DNA from: Mycobacterium sp. IS-3022
Lineage (GTDB): Bacteria; Actinomycetota; Actinomycetes; Mycobacteriales; Mycobacteriaceae
Reading direction: 5' to 3'
NCBI RefSeq assembly: GCF_001500065.1
Contig: NZ_LQIN01000008.1
Span: forward strand, 1 to 64,000
DNA: 64,000 nt
Shown here: in pieces, positions 44,861 through 56,408 of the stretch
Position numbering within the stretch: the first letter of the stretch is position 1
Layout of the letters: every line of letters starts with the position of its first letter
The notes under the pieces: model-generated
What the model was told of the DNA's origin: nothing
Seen by the model: the letters and a program-made list of their open reading frames with translations, nothing else
Databases searched by the model: none
Made by a program: the position numbers and the translations under genes

Positions 44861-46042
44861 ATGGCCCAACGTGAGTGGGTCGAGAAAGACTTCTACAAGG
44901 AGCTCGGCGTCTCCTCCGACGCCAGCGAACAGGAGATCAAGCGGGCGGCGCGAAAACTGCTCGCGGAGAATCACCCCGACCGAAATCCGGGCAATTCGTC
45001 GGCCGAGGAACGGTACAAGGCGGTGTCCGAGGCCAAGGAGGTGCTCACCGATCCGGCCAAGCGCAAGGAGTACGACGAGACCCGGCGGCTGTTCGCCAAC
45101 GGCGGCTTCGGCCGCGGTCGGTTCGGCGGCGGCGGTGGCTTCGGTGGCTTCGGCGGCTCGGATGGCGGCGTCGAGTTCAACCTGAACGACCTGTTCGACG
45201 CCGCCGGTCAGACCGGTGGCGCGAACATCGGCGACCTCTTCGGTGGTCTCTTCGGCCGCGGCGCCCAGCAGCCGCGGCCCAGCAGGCCGCGCCGCGGCAA
45301 CGACCTCGAGACCGAGGCCGAGCTGTCGTTCCTGGAGGCCACCAAGGGCGTGGCGATGCCGTTGCGGCTCACCAGTCCGGCGCCGTGCACCAACTGTCAT
45401 GGCAGCGGGGCGCGCCCGGGCACCAGCCCGAAAGTCTGCCCGAGCTGCAACGGCTCCGGCGTGATCAACCGCAACCAGGGCGCGTTCGGATTCTCCGAGC
45501 CGTGCACCGAATGCCGTGGGAGCGGGTCGATCATCGAGCACCCCTGCCAGGAGTGCAAGGGCACCGGCGTGACCACCCGAACCCGCACCATCAACGTGCG
45601 GATCCCGCCCGGCGTCGAGGACGGCCAGCGGATCCGGTTGGCGGGCCAGGGCGAAGCGGGTCTTCGCGGCGCACCCTCGGGCGACCTGTACGTGACTGTC
45701 CACGTGCGGCCCGACAGGGTCTTCGGCCGTGACGGCGACGACCTCACCGTCACCGTTCCCGTCAGCTTCCATGAATTGGCCTTGGGTACAACGCTTTCGG
45801 TACCGACGCTGGAGGGCAAGGTCGGCGTACGGGTGCCCAAGGGCACATCGGACGGCCGGATCCTGCGCGTGCGCGGACGCGGTGTACCGAAACGCTCCGG
45901 CGGCCACGGCGACCTGTTGGTGACGGTCAAGGTGGCGGTGCCGCCGAACCTCGAGGGTGAGGCGGCCGAGGCGCTGGAAACCTACGCGAAAGCGGAGCGG
46001 GCCAGCGGCTTCGATCCGCGGGCCGGATGGGCAGGTGCGTGA
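44861..46042 (+). CDS. dnaJ1: Co-chaperone DnaJ1
   Basis: A 393-residue type I DnaJ. The J domain has ENHPDRN (HPD about residue 42), then a Gly/Phe-rich linker (about 85-110). Four zinc-finger repeats of the CxxCxGxG type follow ([32 protein letters not shown]), then the C-terminal substrate domain. It delivers clients to DnaK and stimulates its ATPase. A GTAAGGAGG ribosome site precedes the ATG. Confidence 0.97.
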   Translation: MAQREWVEKDFYKELGVSSDASEQEIKRAARKLLAENHPDRNPGNSSAEERYKAVSEAKEVLTDPAKRKEYDETRRLFANGGFGRGRFGGGGGFGGFGGSDGGVEFNLNDLFDAAGQTGGANIGDLFGGLFGRGAQQPRPSRPRRGNDLETEAELSFLEATKGVAMPLRLTSPAPCTNCHGSGARPGTSPKVCPSCNGSGVINRNQGAFGFSEPCTECRGSGSIIEHPCQECKGTGVTTRTRTINVRIPPGVEDGQRIRLAGQGEAGLRGAPSGDLYVTVHVRPDRVFGRDGDDLTVTVPVSFHELALGTTLSVPTLEGKVGVRVPKGTSDGRILRVRGRGVPKRSGGHGDLLVTVKVAVPPNLEGEAAEALETYAKAERASGFDPRAGWAGA

Positions 46043-46428
46043 TGGCCGCGAAACGGTCCAAGGAGGAGGCCCGCACCTTCCTGATCTCCGTCGCCGCCGA
46101 GTTGGCGGGCATGCACGCGCAGACCTTGCGCACCTATGACCGGCTCGGACTGGTGCGCCCGCAACGCACCTCGGGTGGCGGCAGGCGTTACTCCCAGCAC
46201 GATGTCGAGTTGCTCCGCGAGGTGCAGCGGTTGAGCCAGGACGAAGGCGTCAACCTCGCCGGCATCAAGCGCATCATCGAGCTGACCAACCAAGTCGAGG
46301 CGTTACAGGCCCGGGTGCGGGAGTTGAGCGAGGAAGTGGAGGCGCTGCGCGCCCAGCCACGTCAAAAGAGCACGGCCCTGGTCGTCTGGCAGCCCACAGC
46401 CGGTCGGCGGCGACGTCAGGCGGATTGA
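46042..46428 (+). CDS. hspR: Heat-shock repressor HspR (MerR family)
   Basis: A 128-residue MerR-type repressor. The helix-turn-helix FLISVAAELAGMHAQTLRTY and wing RTSGGGRRYSQHDVELL are followed by a coiled-coil dimerisation segment (QVEALQARVRELSEEVEALR). It binds HAIR operators, present here before dnaK (two) and clpB (one). I chose the ATG at 46042, overlapping the dnaJ1 stop (TGATG); the frame opens at 46027. Confidence 0.96.
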   Translation: MAAKRSKEEARTFLISVAAELAGMHAQTLRTYDRLGLVRPQRTSGGGRRYSQHDVELLREVQRLSQDEGVNLAGIKRIIELTNQVEALQARVRELSEEVEALRAQPRQKSTALVVWQPTAGRRRRQAD

Positions 46429-46433
46429 CAACC

Positions 46434-47336
46434 TCAGGTGATCCTGATCGAGAATCGAGCGGTCTCCGGCGTGCCGGGGGCCGCTTTTCGGTAGCCGCCC
46501 CGCCGCAGCGCGTCGGTCGGGGCGGCCATCGGCTCGATGGCGATCAGGTCGTCGTTGGTGGGCGCGAAGAGTTGCGCTGCGGGATAGCCGCTTTCGAACG
46601 TCACATCGATGCGGCGGTCACCGCCGGTGAGCGTGAACACCGCGCCCTCGGGCACCCGGTCGAAGCCGTCGTCGTATGCGGTGATCTTCAACTGCTCGGT
46701 CCTGGCCGGCCACGGTTCCTGAGCTCCGGTCGGAATGCCGTTGTCGTCCACCGGCAGGTGGCGCATCGTCGGGGTGTTCAGCGCCCATTCCTCGCGCGGC
46801 ACGCCCGGGATCCTCAGGTACGGGTGGTAGCCGAAGCACAGCGGCACGGATGCCGACGTGGTGGGCGCGACGGTGGTCTCGATGGTGAGTGTCCGGGCGT
46901 CGAGAGTCACGTGCTGTGTCAGCAGGTGCGGGAACGGAAACGCCGCTAGCAGTTGCGGGTCGCCACCGTAATCGAGTACGGCGGTCAGGCTGTTGTCCGT
47001 TTGCGCGCTGACCCGCCAGCCGGGGTAGGCGGCGAGTACTCCGTGGATCGGTGCTCCGTGCTCGTCGGTCCGGACACCACCGGTGCCGGGGGTCAGGCGG
47101 ACGACGGTGCCGTCGACCTCGTAGGTGTTGGCGCTCAACCGGTTCGCCCACGGGTACAGGATCGGGATGCCCATCGTCTTGCCGTTGTTGACGTAGGCGG
47201 TCAGGCCGCGGCGCTGGCTGAGGAACTGGTCGCCGTCGACGGCCAGCGAGGTGCCCACCATGCCGGCTGCCGGCACGAACGATGCGGTCAGCGCGGACGA
47301 CGGATCGCGAAGCGTGACGGTTTCGAAGTCGACCAT
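46434..47336 (-). CDS. Aldose 1-epimerase (galactose mutarotase-like)
   Basis: A 300-residue beta-sandwich protein. The catalytic His residues are likely in DEHGAPIHGVLA (about residue 95) and LCFGYHPYLRIPG (about 175); the general base Glu lies in the C-terminal AIEPMAAPTDALRRG. It interconverts sugar anomers. I chose the ATG at 47336 (MVDFETVTLRD); the frame opens at 47363 without conserved sequence. It converges on hspR with 5 bp between stops. Confidence 0.85.
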   Translation of the reverse strand: MVDFETVTLRDPSSALTASFVPAAGMVGTSLAVDGDQFLSQRRGLTAYVNNGKTMGIPILYPWANRLSANTYEVDGTVVRLTPGTGGVRTDEHGAPIHGVLAAYPGWRVSAQTDNSLTAVLDYGGDPQLLAAFPFPHLLTQHVTLDARTLTIETTVAPTTSASVPLCFGYHPYLRIPGVPREEWALNTPTMRHLPVDDNGIPTGAQEPWPARTEQLKITAYDDGFDRVPEGAVFTLTGGDRRIDVTFESGYPAAQLFAPTNDDLIAIEPMAAPTDALRRGGYRKAAPGTPETARFSIRIT

Positions 47337-47386
47337 GACACCGAAGCTACAGATCGGTGCCACTTCATCCCGGCTAGGCTCCAGGA

Positions 47387-47833
47387 ATGGTGAAACGCAC
47401 TGCGATCGGCGCCGTCATGGGTATCGCTGTTGTCGCGATCGCCGCGACCGGATGTGGGACGACCGAAGGCGACCCGAAAGCGGATGAGCCCGACGCCGCC
47501 ACTTCTGAGGCCACGACTTCGGCGACGGCGACCACGTCGGAAACGGTCGCGGCCACGCCCGCTGGGCCCCCCGTCGGGACCGCGACCATGGAGGTGAGGG
47601 GCGGAGCCGGCCCGGTGAGCATCCGGTACCGGATCAACGGTGGCCCAGAGCAAACAGAGACGAATGTGACGCTGCCATGGCAGAAGCAGTATCCCGTTTA
47701 CAACGAGGTGCAATCGTCGGTCACCGCCGACGGCGGCGACACAAGTCTCATCTGCAGCATCACCATGGACGGCAACCTGCTTGCGTTCAAGAGCGAACCA
47801 CGGCCGACATGTAGTTTCTCGTATTGGGGCTAG
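47387..47833 (+). CDS. Putative lipoprotein, MmpS-like C-terminus
   Basis: A 148-residue exported protein. It has a basic start MVKRTAIG, a hydrophobic segment and a lipobox-like AATGC (Cys about residue 22). A Thr/Ala-rich linker (about 30-65) leads to a small beta domain with VSIRYRINGGPEQTETNVTL and two Cys (SLICSI, PTCSF) that may form a disulfide. The beta domain resembles the MmpS family of RND accessory proteins, but no mmpL gene is adjacent. Envelope location is likely, function unknown. Confidence 0.7.
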   Translation: MVKRTAIGAVMGIAVVAIAATGCGTTEGDPKADEPDAATSEATTSATATTSETVAATPAGPPVGTATMEVRGGAGPVSIRYRINGGPEQTETNVTLPWQKQYPVYNEVQSSVTADGGDTSLICSITMDGNLLAFKSEPRPTCSFSYWG

Positions 47834-47837
47834 CGCT

Positions 47838-49004
47838 TCAGGAAACCAGCGGATCGTGTTGAATCCGTTCGGCCGGTGCGCCTTTTGCGATCAACGCGGC
47901 CTTCGTCGCCGTCACCATCTCCGGTCCACCGCAGATCAGGATCTGCCGATCACCCCAGTTGCCGTAGCGGGTCACCACGTCGGCCAGCGTGCCGGTCTGC
48001 CGCACGTGCAGGCCGCGCGGAGGCTGCACATCGGGATATTCGCGCGCCCACGGCGGGTCGACGTTGAACTCCGACACCGGGGTGACCGACAGCCACGGGT
48101 TCTGCGAAGCGATCTGCCAAAGGGTGGGCAGGTCGTAGAGGTCGCACGGATAGCGGCCGCCGAAGAACAGATGCACGCGCGGGTTGACGCCCCAGCGGGT
48201 GAGATCCATGATCAGCGTCCGCAGCGGCGCGAGGCCGGAGCTGCCCGCGACCATCAACACGTCGCCCCCGTCGCGGTCGATGTGCAGGCCACCGTGCGGG
48301 TTCGACAGCCGCCACCGGTCGCCGGGCTTCGTCTCGCCGACGATGGCGGTGCTCACCATGCCGCCGGTCACCGAGCGGATGTGGAACTCGATGGCGCCGG
48401 CGGGATCGGTCGGGATCGACGGGCTCAGGTAGCGCCACCGGCGTGGCCACTGCGGAACCTGCACCGTGACGTACTGACCCGGGTGGTAGAACAGCGGGCG
48501 GTCCAGTTGCAACCGTACGACGGAGACGTCGCGGGTGGCGCGGATGTGCTCGAGCACCGTGCCGTCGCAGAACGGCGGGCCCTGCTCCGCGTCGGCGGCG
48601 CCCCGCATCAGCCCGATCATCAGTGCCACGGCGTCATGCGTGGCCTCGGCGAGCGTGTCGTCCCAGCGCTCGGCCAGGTGACTGCGAAAGCTGCTGTACA
48701 GCGCGTTCTGCATGCTGTCGTAATGACGTTGCGCCACACCGTATTTACGATGATCCCGGCCGAGCTGGGCCAGGAACGCCACCGGCTCCTGCGCCCGCTG
48801 GTCGGCGAGTTCACCCAGCACCCACGTGACGGCGTGGGCGAACCGGTTGCGCTGGGCTTCCATGTCCGGCGGGAAGAGGTCACGCACCGAGGTGTCGATG
48901 GCGAACCAGTGCGTGTAGAAGCGGCGAACCAGCTCACCGGAGCCGAGCGCGGGATCGACCGCGTCGCGCAGCGTGCGCAGCGCGTCACGGTCGTCGAGTC
49001 CCAC
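47838..49004 (-). CDS. Flavohemoglobin-like globin/reductase
   Basis: A 388-residue protein with an N-terminal globin domain (about 1-135, proximal His in LGRDHRKYGV) fused to a ferredoxin-reductase module. The FAD site is RWRYLSPS and the NAD(P) site VLMVAGSSGLAPLRTLIMD. It matches the type II mycobacterial flavohemoglobins, of which Rv0385, next to clpB in M. tuberculosis, is one. Candidate roles are NO detoxification or D-lactate/quinone-linked redox chemistry. Confidence 0.87.
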   Translation of the reverse strand: MGLDDRDALRTLRDAVDPALGSGELVRRFYTHWFAIDTSVRDLFPPDMEAQRNRFAHAVTWVLGELADQRAQEPVAFLAQLGRDHRKYGVAQRHYDSMQNALYSSFRSHLAERWDDTLAEATHDAVALMIGLMRGAADAEQGPPFCDGTVLEHIRATRDVSVVRLQLDRPLFYHPGQYVTVQVPQWPRRWRYLSPSIPTDPAGAIEFHIRSVTGGMVSTAIVGETKPGDRWRLSNPHGGLHIDRDGGDVLMVAGSSGLAPLRTLIMDLTRWGVNPRVHLFFGGRYPCDLYDLPTLWQIASQNPWLSVTPVSEFNVDPPWAREYPDVQPPRGLHVRQTGTLADVVTRYGNWGDRQILICGGPEMVTATKAALIAKGAPAERIQHDPLVS

Positions 49005-49022
49005 GCGGCCCCAGTGTAAGTG

Positions 49023-50033
49023 TCAGGCTGAGCTGGTCCTTCGCTGCCGAAGCGCCGCGATCACGATCAGCGCGGCGCCGAACGCCGCCCAGCAGGTCAG
49101 CACGATGACCGGCACCGTGGCGCCCGCCCCGTCGAAGAAGGCGGCGGACCGCAGCAGGGTGGCGTTGGCGCCCTGCGGCAGCAACTGTCCGAACTGCCCC
49201 CAGCCGCTCGGCAGCAGGTCGGGGGCGGTGTTCAACCCGGACAGCGGGTTGCCGACGAGCAGCGCGGTGACCGCGCCCAACGCCAGGCCGACCCGGCCGA
49301 ACAGCGATCCCAGGCCCAGCAGGGTCAATCCCGTGGCCAGGATGCCGAGCGTCAGGGCGCCGGTGACACCCCAGAAATTCGCGTCGATCGAACCCAGCAC
49401 CCAACGCAGCAGCCCGGCGATCGACACGCCCGCCACGCCCGCGAACACCACCGCGGCGGTGAACCGGGTCCACACCTCCCGCTTGAGCGCGAACAGCAGC
49501 GCGATCGCGGGCAGCAGACCGGCCAGCGTGATGGGCAGTGCCGACGCGGCCAACCCGGCTCCGCGCGGATCGTCGGCGGTCGGCGGCGCAAGGTCCTCGA
49601 CCTGCAACTGCGTTCCGGTCTTCTGGGCGATGCCGTTGCCGATCTGGGTCAGCATCTGGGCGATCATCGGGCTGCCGCCGGTGGCGATCATCAGCGTGGG
49701 ACCGTCGGGCCCGAGCGCGATGCCGCCGTAGACGTCGCGGTTGCGGATCGCCTCGCGCAGCGCTTCTGCGCCCGGGTAGTAGGTGAACGCGAACGCGCCC
49801 GGCGCTTGCTGTTCCATCGTCGCGGCGACTTGGCCGCTCGCCGCCTGCGGTCCCGCCGCGCCGATCGGCACGTCGTGCGGTGCGGTGCGTGCGGCGGGCA
49901 GTGCGAAAGCGAGCGCGACGATCGCGAGCACAACGGTGAGCACGACCACCACGGCGGTCGCACGGATTGCGGCCGGCGGCTCGTGGCCGCCCGATGCGTG
50001 GTGGTTGGGCCTTGCGGCCGTTTCGATAGTCAT
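49023..50033 (-). CDS. Multi-pass membrane protein (ABC-2/YhgE-like)
   Basis: A 336-residue membrane protein. The first transmembrane helix (about 24-50) is followed by a large extracytoplasmic domain (about 55-165, with FTYYPGAEALREAIRNRDVYG), then five more helices (about 168-330). This one-plus-five layout is that of ABC-2-type or YhgE/Pip-like permeases. No ATPase gene is adjacent. The divergent TetR gene, 97 bp away, probably represses it, suggesting a drug- or lipid-responsive exporter. Confidence 0.75.
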   Translation of the reverse strand: MTIETAARPNHHASGGHEPPAAIRATAVVVVLTVVLAIVALAFALPAARTAPHDVPIGAAGPQAASGQVAATMEQQAPGAFAFTYYPGAEALREAIRNRDVYGGIALGPDGPTLMIATGGSPMIAQMLTQIGNGIAQKTGTQLQVEDLAPPTADDPRGAGLAASALPITLAGLLPAIALLFALKREVWTRFTAAVVFAGVAGVSIAGLLRWVLGSIDANFWGVTGALTLGILATGLTLLGLGSLFGRVGLALGAVTALLVGNPLSGLNTAPDLLPSGWGQFGQLLPQGANATLLRSAAFFDGAGATVPVIVLTCWAAFGAALIVIAALRQRRTSSA

Positions 50034-50096
50034 GGCAACACCTTTTCATTCGTCGTTGAATTACTGGTATCGGCAGCGTAACTCCGGGCCGCAACT

Positions 50097-50116
50097 ATTT
50101 CAACACCTAGTGAAAT
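50097..50116. promoter_or_regulatory. Putative TetR operator
   Basis: ATTTCA-N8-TGAAAT is a perfect 6-bp-arm palindrome centred in the 97-bp divergent gap between the membrane protein and the TetR gene, 14 bp before the TetR ATG. Position and symmetry fit autoregulation and repression of both genes. Confidence 0.6.
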
Positions 50117-50130
50117 GTTAGCCTGGCGAT

Positions 50131-50757
50131 ATGGCATCACCAGCGAAAACGCGCCGCGGACGCCGCCTGGGTGAACCGGTGTCTCGCGACGCGGTGCTGG
50201 CGGCCGCGCGCAAGCGGTTCGGCGCCGAGGGGTACGAGAGGACGACCCTTCGGGCGATCGCCCGCGATGCCCACGTCGATCCGTCGATGGTGCTGTACCT
50301 GTTCGGCTCCAAGGCCGACCTGTTCCGGGAGTCGCTGAGCCTGATCGTCGACCCGGAGGTGCTGGCGGCGGCCGTCGCCGGCGGGCCGGACGAGGACCCG
50401 GACATCGGCACCCGGCTGGTGCGCACGTATCTGCACATCTGGCAGTCGCCCGAAACGGGTCCGACGATGGTGGCGATGCTGCAGTCGGCCACGTCGAACG
50501 CCGACGCCCACGAGGCGTTCCGCGGGTTCATGCAGAACTACGTCTTGACCGCGGTCTCCGGGCGGCTCGGCGGCGGGCCGCAGGCCAGGTTGCGCGCGCT
50601 GTTGGCCGCGAGCCAACTCGTCGGGACAGCGGTGCTGCGCTTCGTCATGAAGATCGAGCCGTTGGCATCGCTGCCGGATGACGATCTGGTGCGGTTGGTC
50701 GCGCCGACGGTGACGCGGTACCTGACCGCAGATGCCGCCGAGCTCGGGCTGCCGTAG
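50131..50757 (+). CDS. TetR-family transcriptional regulator
   Basis: A 208-residue TetR protein. The DNA-binding helix-turn-helix is TLRAIARDAHVDPSMVLYLF (about residues 42-61). The C-terminal ligand domain matches the TetR_C type seen with DPEVLAAAVAGGPDEDPDIG. It is divergent from the membrane protein and likely controls it through the palindrome between them. Ligand unknown. Confidence 0.88.
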   Translation: MASPAKTRRGRRLGEPVSRDAVLAAARKRFGAEGYERTTLRAIARDAHVDPSMVLYLFGSKADLFRESLSLIVDPEVLAAAVAGGPDEDPDIGTRLVRTYLHIWQSPETGPTMVAMLQSATSNADAHEAFRGFMQNYVLTAVSGRLGGGPQARLRALLAASQLVGTAVLRFVMKIEPLASLPDDDLVRLVAPTVTRYLTADAAELGLP

Positions 50758-50791
50758 CCCCGCGCCACAGCCCAAGCCGTGCAGCGCTGAC

Positions 50792-51442
50792 TCAGAGTCC
50801 GTGAATTCCTTTGTACAACACGAGGATTCCGATCACCACCAGGATGCCCGCCACCAGGGTGGCGTGCTGTCGCTCCATCCAGTCCGCGAGCCGGGCCAGC
50901 GGGCCGTCGAGGCGGTCACCAGACACCGCGTAGGCCAGGATCGGCGCCGCCACCGTGGATGCCGCGACGACGACGAACCATGTGACTCCCACCCAGTCGT
51001 CGCGCGGGCCGCCGCCCGCGGTACCGATCGCGAGACCCGATGCGGCACAGATGAACAACACTTTCGGGTTGACGACGGTCAGTGCCATCGCGGCGCCGCC
51101 GGCACGCGCCGGGGTCAGCTTGCTCAGGCTCTGCATCCAGCGCGGCGTGTGCGCCGACGTCCTGCGGGTGAACCAGCGGTAGAGGCCGAACACGATCAGT
51201 GCCGCGCCGACTCCGATGCGCAACCACGACGCCCATCCCGGCGGCCTCTGCTCCCGCCCGCCCAGCAGGCTGGACACCTGCAGGAAAACGACCGTCAGCA
51301 CGGTCAGCCCGATCAGCCAGCCGGCGAGGAAGGCCAGGCCGGTCGGGCGTGGCTTCGGCGTGTGCAGCACGAGCACCGCCGGGATGATCGACAGCGGCGA
51401 GAGCGCGATCACCAGCGCCAGGGGGACGAGTTCGGTGAGCAC
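50792..51442 (-). CDS. GAP/Sap-family membrane protein
   Basis: A 216-residue protein with six predicted helices, starting VLTELVPLALVIALSPLSII with PAVLVLHTPKPRPTGLAFL. These are signatures of the GAP family (glycolipid/peptidolipid-addressing, Sap-like), LysE-related transport proteins linked to export of mycobacterial glycolipids. The GTG start overlaps the stop of the secreted protein upstream (TAGTG). The frame continues far upstream without coding character. Confidence 0.82.
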   Translation of the reverse strand: MLTELVPLALVIALSPLSIIPAVLVLHTPKPRPTGLAFLAGWLIGLTVLTVVFLQVSSLLGGREQRPPGWASWLRIGVGAALIVFGLYRWFTRRTSAHTPRWMQSLSKLTPARAGGAAMALTVVNPKVLFICAASGLAIGTAGGGPRDDWVGVTWFVVVAASTVAAPILAYAVSGDRLDGPLARLADWMERQHATLVAGILVVIGILVLYKGIHGL

Positions 51443-51855
51443 TATGCGGCTTGGGTCGGGTGGTAGTGGCAGGCCTTCCACTGGCTGCCCTCGCGCACGA
51501 AGTCGATGTCGAAGGTCTTGGCGTCGGGCTGGTTCGCGGCGGCGAACCGGACGGTCGCGACGGCCTTGACCGCGGGGCGGCCCGCGACCGTCACCGAGTT
51601 GATCGAGATCCGGGTGGGGCCGTCCGCTTTCCGGCTCGCGTACCACTCGGTCTCGAAACCGTCGGCATGCCGCATGACGGCGCAGACGTGCGTGGCGAAC
51701 GACGGGAAATCCGAGCGGTTGTAGGAGCCGTTCATCCCGTCGAGGACGGCGCGGACCTGGTCGGCATCGCCGGCCGCACGCGCGGGGGCGATCAGCGCAG
51801 ACGAAATCGACACGCCCACGGCGGCGGCCGCGAGCATGGCGGCGAGTCGACGCAT
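51442..51855 (-). CDS. Secreted protein, NTF2/DUF4878-like
   Basis: A 137-residue exported protein. The signal peptide (about 1-27, RRLAAMLAAAAVGVSISSAL, cleavage after ARA) is followed by a small alpha+beta domain. That domain contains NGSYNRSDFPSFATHVCAVM and two Cys that may pair (HVCAV and KACHY). The domain resembles the NTF2-like lipoprotein-associated fold common in mycobacteria. It overlaps the GAP-family gene, so the pair is cotranscribed. Confidence 0.75.
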   Translation of the reverse strand: MRRLAAMLAAAAVGVSISSALIAPARAAGDADQVRAVLDGMNGSYNRSDFPSFATHVCAVMRHADGFETEWYASRKADGPTRISINSVTVAGRPAVKAVATVRFAAANQPDAKTFDIDFVREGSQWKACHYHPTQAA

Positions 51856-51958
51856 GGCTCAAGCGTCGCCGATACAGGTGTGAAAGTTGTGACACCTGAG
51901 CGGCGTGTTGCCGTCTACGCCGCGGTGGCGATGTTTGGAAGCGGCGAAATTGGCTAGA

Positions 51959-51979
51959 CTTGAGCGGAACAGACTCAAG
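51959..51979. promoter_or_regulatory. HspR operator (HAIR) upstream of clpB
   Basis: CTTGAGC-N7-ACTCAAG matches the HAIR consensus with one change, 76 bp before the clpB start. clpB is a known HspR-regulon member in actinobacteria. Confidence 0.88.
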
Positions 51980-52054
51980 ATTGACGACGTTGAACCATGC
52001 GACAAGCATTTCCGGTAGCTCGCGTAGCTCACGAACCAAGAAAGGCACCGTGTC

Positions 52055-54601
<2,547 letters not shown>

Positions 54602-54608
54602 GTCGATA

Positions 54609-54651
54609 CACGAGCTGTCCCGCGGCCGTCCGGTCCGCGGGTCAGCTCGTG
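54609..54651. terminator. Strong hairpin terminator between clpB and acyl-CoA ligase
   Basis: Two 17-nt arms (54609-54625 and 54635-54651) pair fully except for one T-T mismatch, around a 9-nt loop. The core is CCCGCGG/CCGCGGG. It sits at the convergent ends of clpB and the ligase and overlaps the ligase stop codon. There is no U-tract, as is common in mycobacteria. It is likely bidirectional. Confidence 0.7.
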
Positions 54652-56294
54652 ACGTCCATTTCGACCAGGACTCGGCGCAGCAGCTTTCCGGTGGCGTTGC
54701 GGGGTAACTCGTCGACGAACACCACGTCGCGCGGGACCTTGTGCCGCGCCAGGTTGTCCTTCACGTACTGCTTGATCTCCGCCGCATCCCGCGCCGCACC
54801 CGGCTCGGAAACGATGAAGGCGCGCAACCGCTTTCCGAACTCGACGTCGTCGACACCGACCACCGCCACTTCAGCGACATCGGGGCGCTCCTCGAGCAGA
54901 TTCTCCACTTCCTGCGGGAAGACGTTCTCGCCGCCGGACACGATCATGTCGTCGTCGCGGCCGTCGACGAACAGCAGCCCGTTCGCGTCGAAATGTCCCA
55001 TGTCGCCGCTGGACATGTAGCCGTCGAGGATCTGCTTGTTCCGGCCGTCGGTGTATCCGGAGAACGGCGCGCCGTTGCGGATGAAGATCCGGCCGCGACG
55101 GTTCGCACCTACGACCCGTTGATCGTGTTCGTCATATAGCACCACCTCGCATGTCACCGGGGCGCGGCCCGCGGTGCCGGGCGCGGCACGAAGCTCGGCC
55201 GGGGTGGCGACGGTGGCGATGGCGCATTCGGTGGAGCCGTACATGTTGTACAGAACGTCGCCGAAGGTGTCCTGGATCCGAGTGGACAGGTCGGGACTCA
55301 GCGCCGAGCCGGCGATCAGGATCACCTTCAACGACGAGGTGTCGTACCGGGCGATGACATCGGGCGCGAGCTCGACCATCCGGTGCAGCATCGTCGGAAC
55401 TGCGACCAACATGTCGGCCTTGTGGTCGGCGATGAGCTTCAACGTGGCCTCCGGCTTGAATCGCCTGGAGGTCACCACCTTGTTGCCCAATGCGGCACCG
55501 ACGGTGTAGGTGGCCCAACCTGTGCTGTGGAAGATCGGCGAGACAATGACCATGGTGCCTCTGCGGGGGAACGGTATTCGGTCGACGATCTGCGCGGTGG
55601 CAAGCGGATTGACCGATTCCCGCGGCGCGCCCTTGGGCAGGCCGGTCGTGCCGCTGGTGAGGATGACCGAGCTACCGGCTTTCGCGGGTGGAGGCAGCGG
55701 CTCGGTGGAGTTCGTCGCGACGATGTCGTCGAGGGTCTGAGTGCCCGGAGGCAGCTCGGCGCCGTCGTCCACCCAGACCAGCACGCGCGGCAGGTCGGTG
55801 GGCAGCGCGTCGAGCAGCGCGAGGAACTCGCTGTCGTGCAACATGACGCCGACGTTCTCGCGTTCGCAGACTTGCGCGAACTGCGGCTTGGCGAAACCGG
55901 TGTTCATCAGGACCATGCGGGCGCCGAGCTTGCCGCATGCGGCCATGGTGATCACCAGCCCACGGTGGTCGCGGCACAGCACGCCGACGACAGAGCCCGC
56001 CGAAACGCCGAGCCCCCGCAGGCCACGCGCCAACGCCCACGATTGGTCGTCTACCTGCTTGTACGTCAATGTCCCGCGCTCGTCGACGATGGCCGGCAAG
56101 GTCGCATACCTGTGCCCACCGAGGATCGCCATCGTCGCCTGGGGGCCGTAGACGCGCGCGAGCTTGGCGCCCCGAACCGTCGAATTCAGGTCCTTGACGT
56201 CGATGACGCCGGTCTCGACGAGTCGCTTGACGGCGCGACCCGCCTCGGATACGTGCTGCAGCTTCTGCCGAATGCCGGTCACCGCATCACCCAT
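54642..56294 (-). CDS. Acyl-CoA ligase (FadD/ANL family)
   Basis: A 550-residue adenylate-forming enzyme. The AMP-binding motif is VILTSGTTGLPKGAPRE (about 198-215), then YGSTECA (about 338), the hinge DGRDDDMIVSGGENVFPQEV (about 440) and the catalytic Lys in PRNATGKLLRR near the C-terminus. It activates a fatty or aromatic acid as an acyl-CoA. The ATG at 56294 has a strong GGAGGAGGT ribosome site; the frame opens to 57278 but would overlap ttfA. Confidence 0.9.
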   Translation of the reverse strand: MGDAVTGIRQKLQHVSEAGRAVKRLVETGVIDVKDLNSTVRGAKLARVYGPQATMAILGGHRYATLPAIVDERGTLTYKQVDDQSWALARGLRGLGVSAGSVVGVLCRDHRGLVITMAACGKLGARMVLMNTGFAKPQFAQVCERENVGVMLHDSEFLALLDALPTDLPRVLVWVDDGAELPPGTQTLDDIVATNSTEPLPPPAKAGSSVILTSGTTGLPKGAPRESVNPLATAQIVDRIPFPRRGTMVIVSPIFHSTGWATYTVGAALGNKVVTSRRFKPEATLKLIADHKADMLVAVPTMLHRMVELAPDVIARYDTSSLKVILIAGSALSPDLSTRIQDTFGDVLYNMYGSTECAIATVATPAELRAAPGTAGRAPVTCEVVLYDEHDQRVVGANRRGRIFIRNGAPFSGYTDGRNKQILDGYMSSGDMGHFDANGLLFVDGRDDDMIVSGGENVFPQEVENLLEERPDVAEVAVVGVDDVEFGKRLRAFIVSEPGAARDAAEIKQYVKDNLARHKVPRDVVFVDELPRNATGKLLRRVLVEMDVTS

Positions 56295-56408
56295 CCGACC
56301 TCCTCCGTTGTGGATCACGCGTGCAGGCTGGAGCTTCACGCTATGTGATGGGGCTGTGATCTGGTTGAGTTCGGGTTTACGGACTACCTGCAAGTAGGCT
56401 AGGGCGCA

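Noticed and set aside
51724..51731. TGTAGGAG as another transposon end
   Set aside because: It lies inside the coding sequence of the secreted protein, has no TGTCGG 19 bp away and differs at the eighth base.
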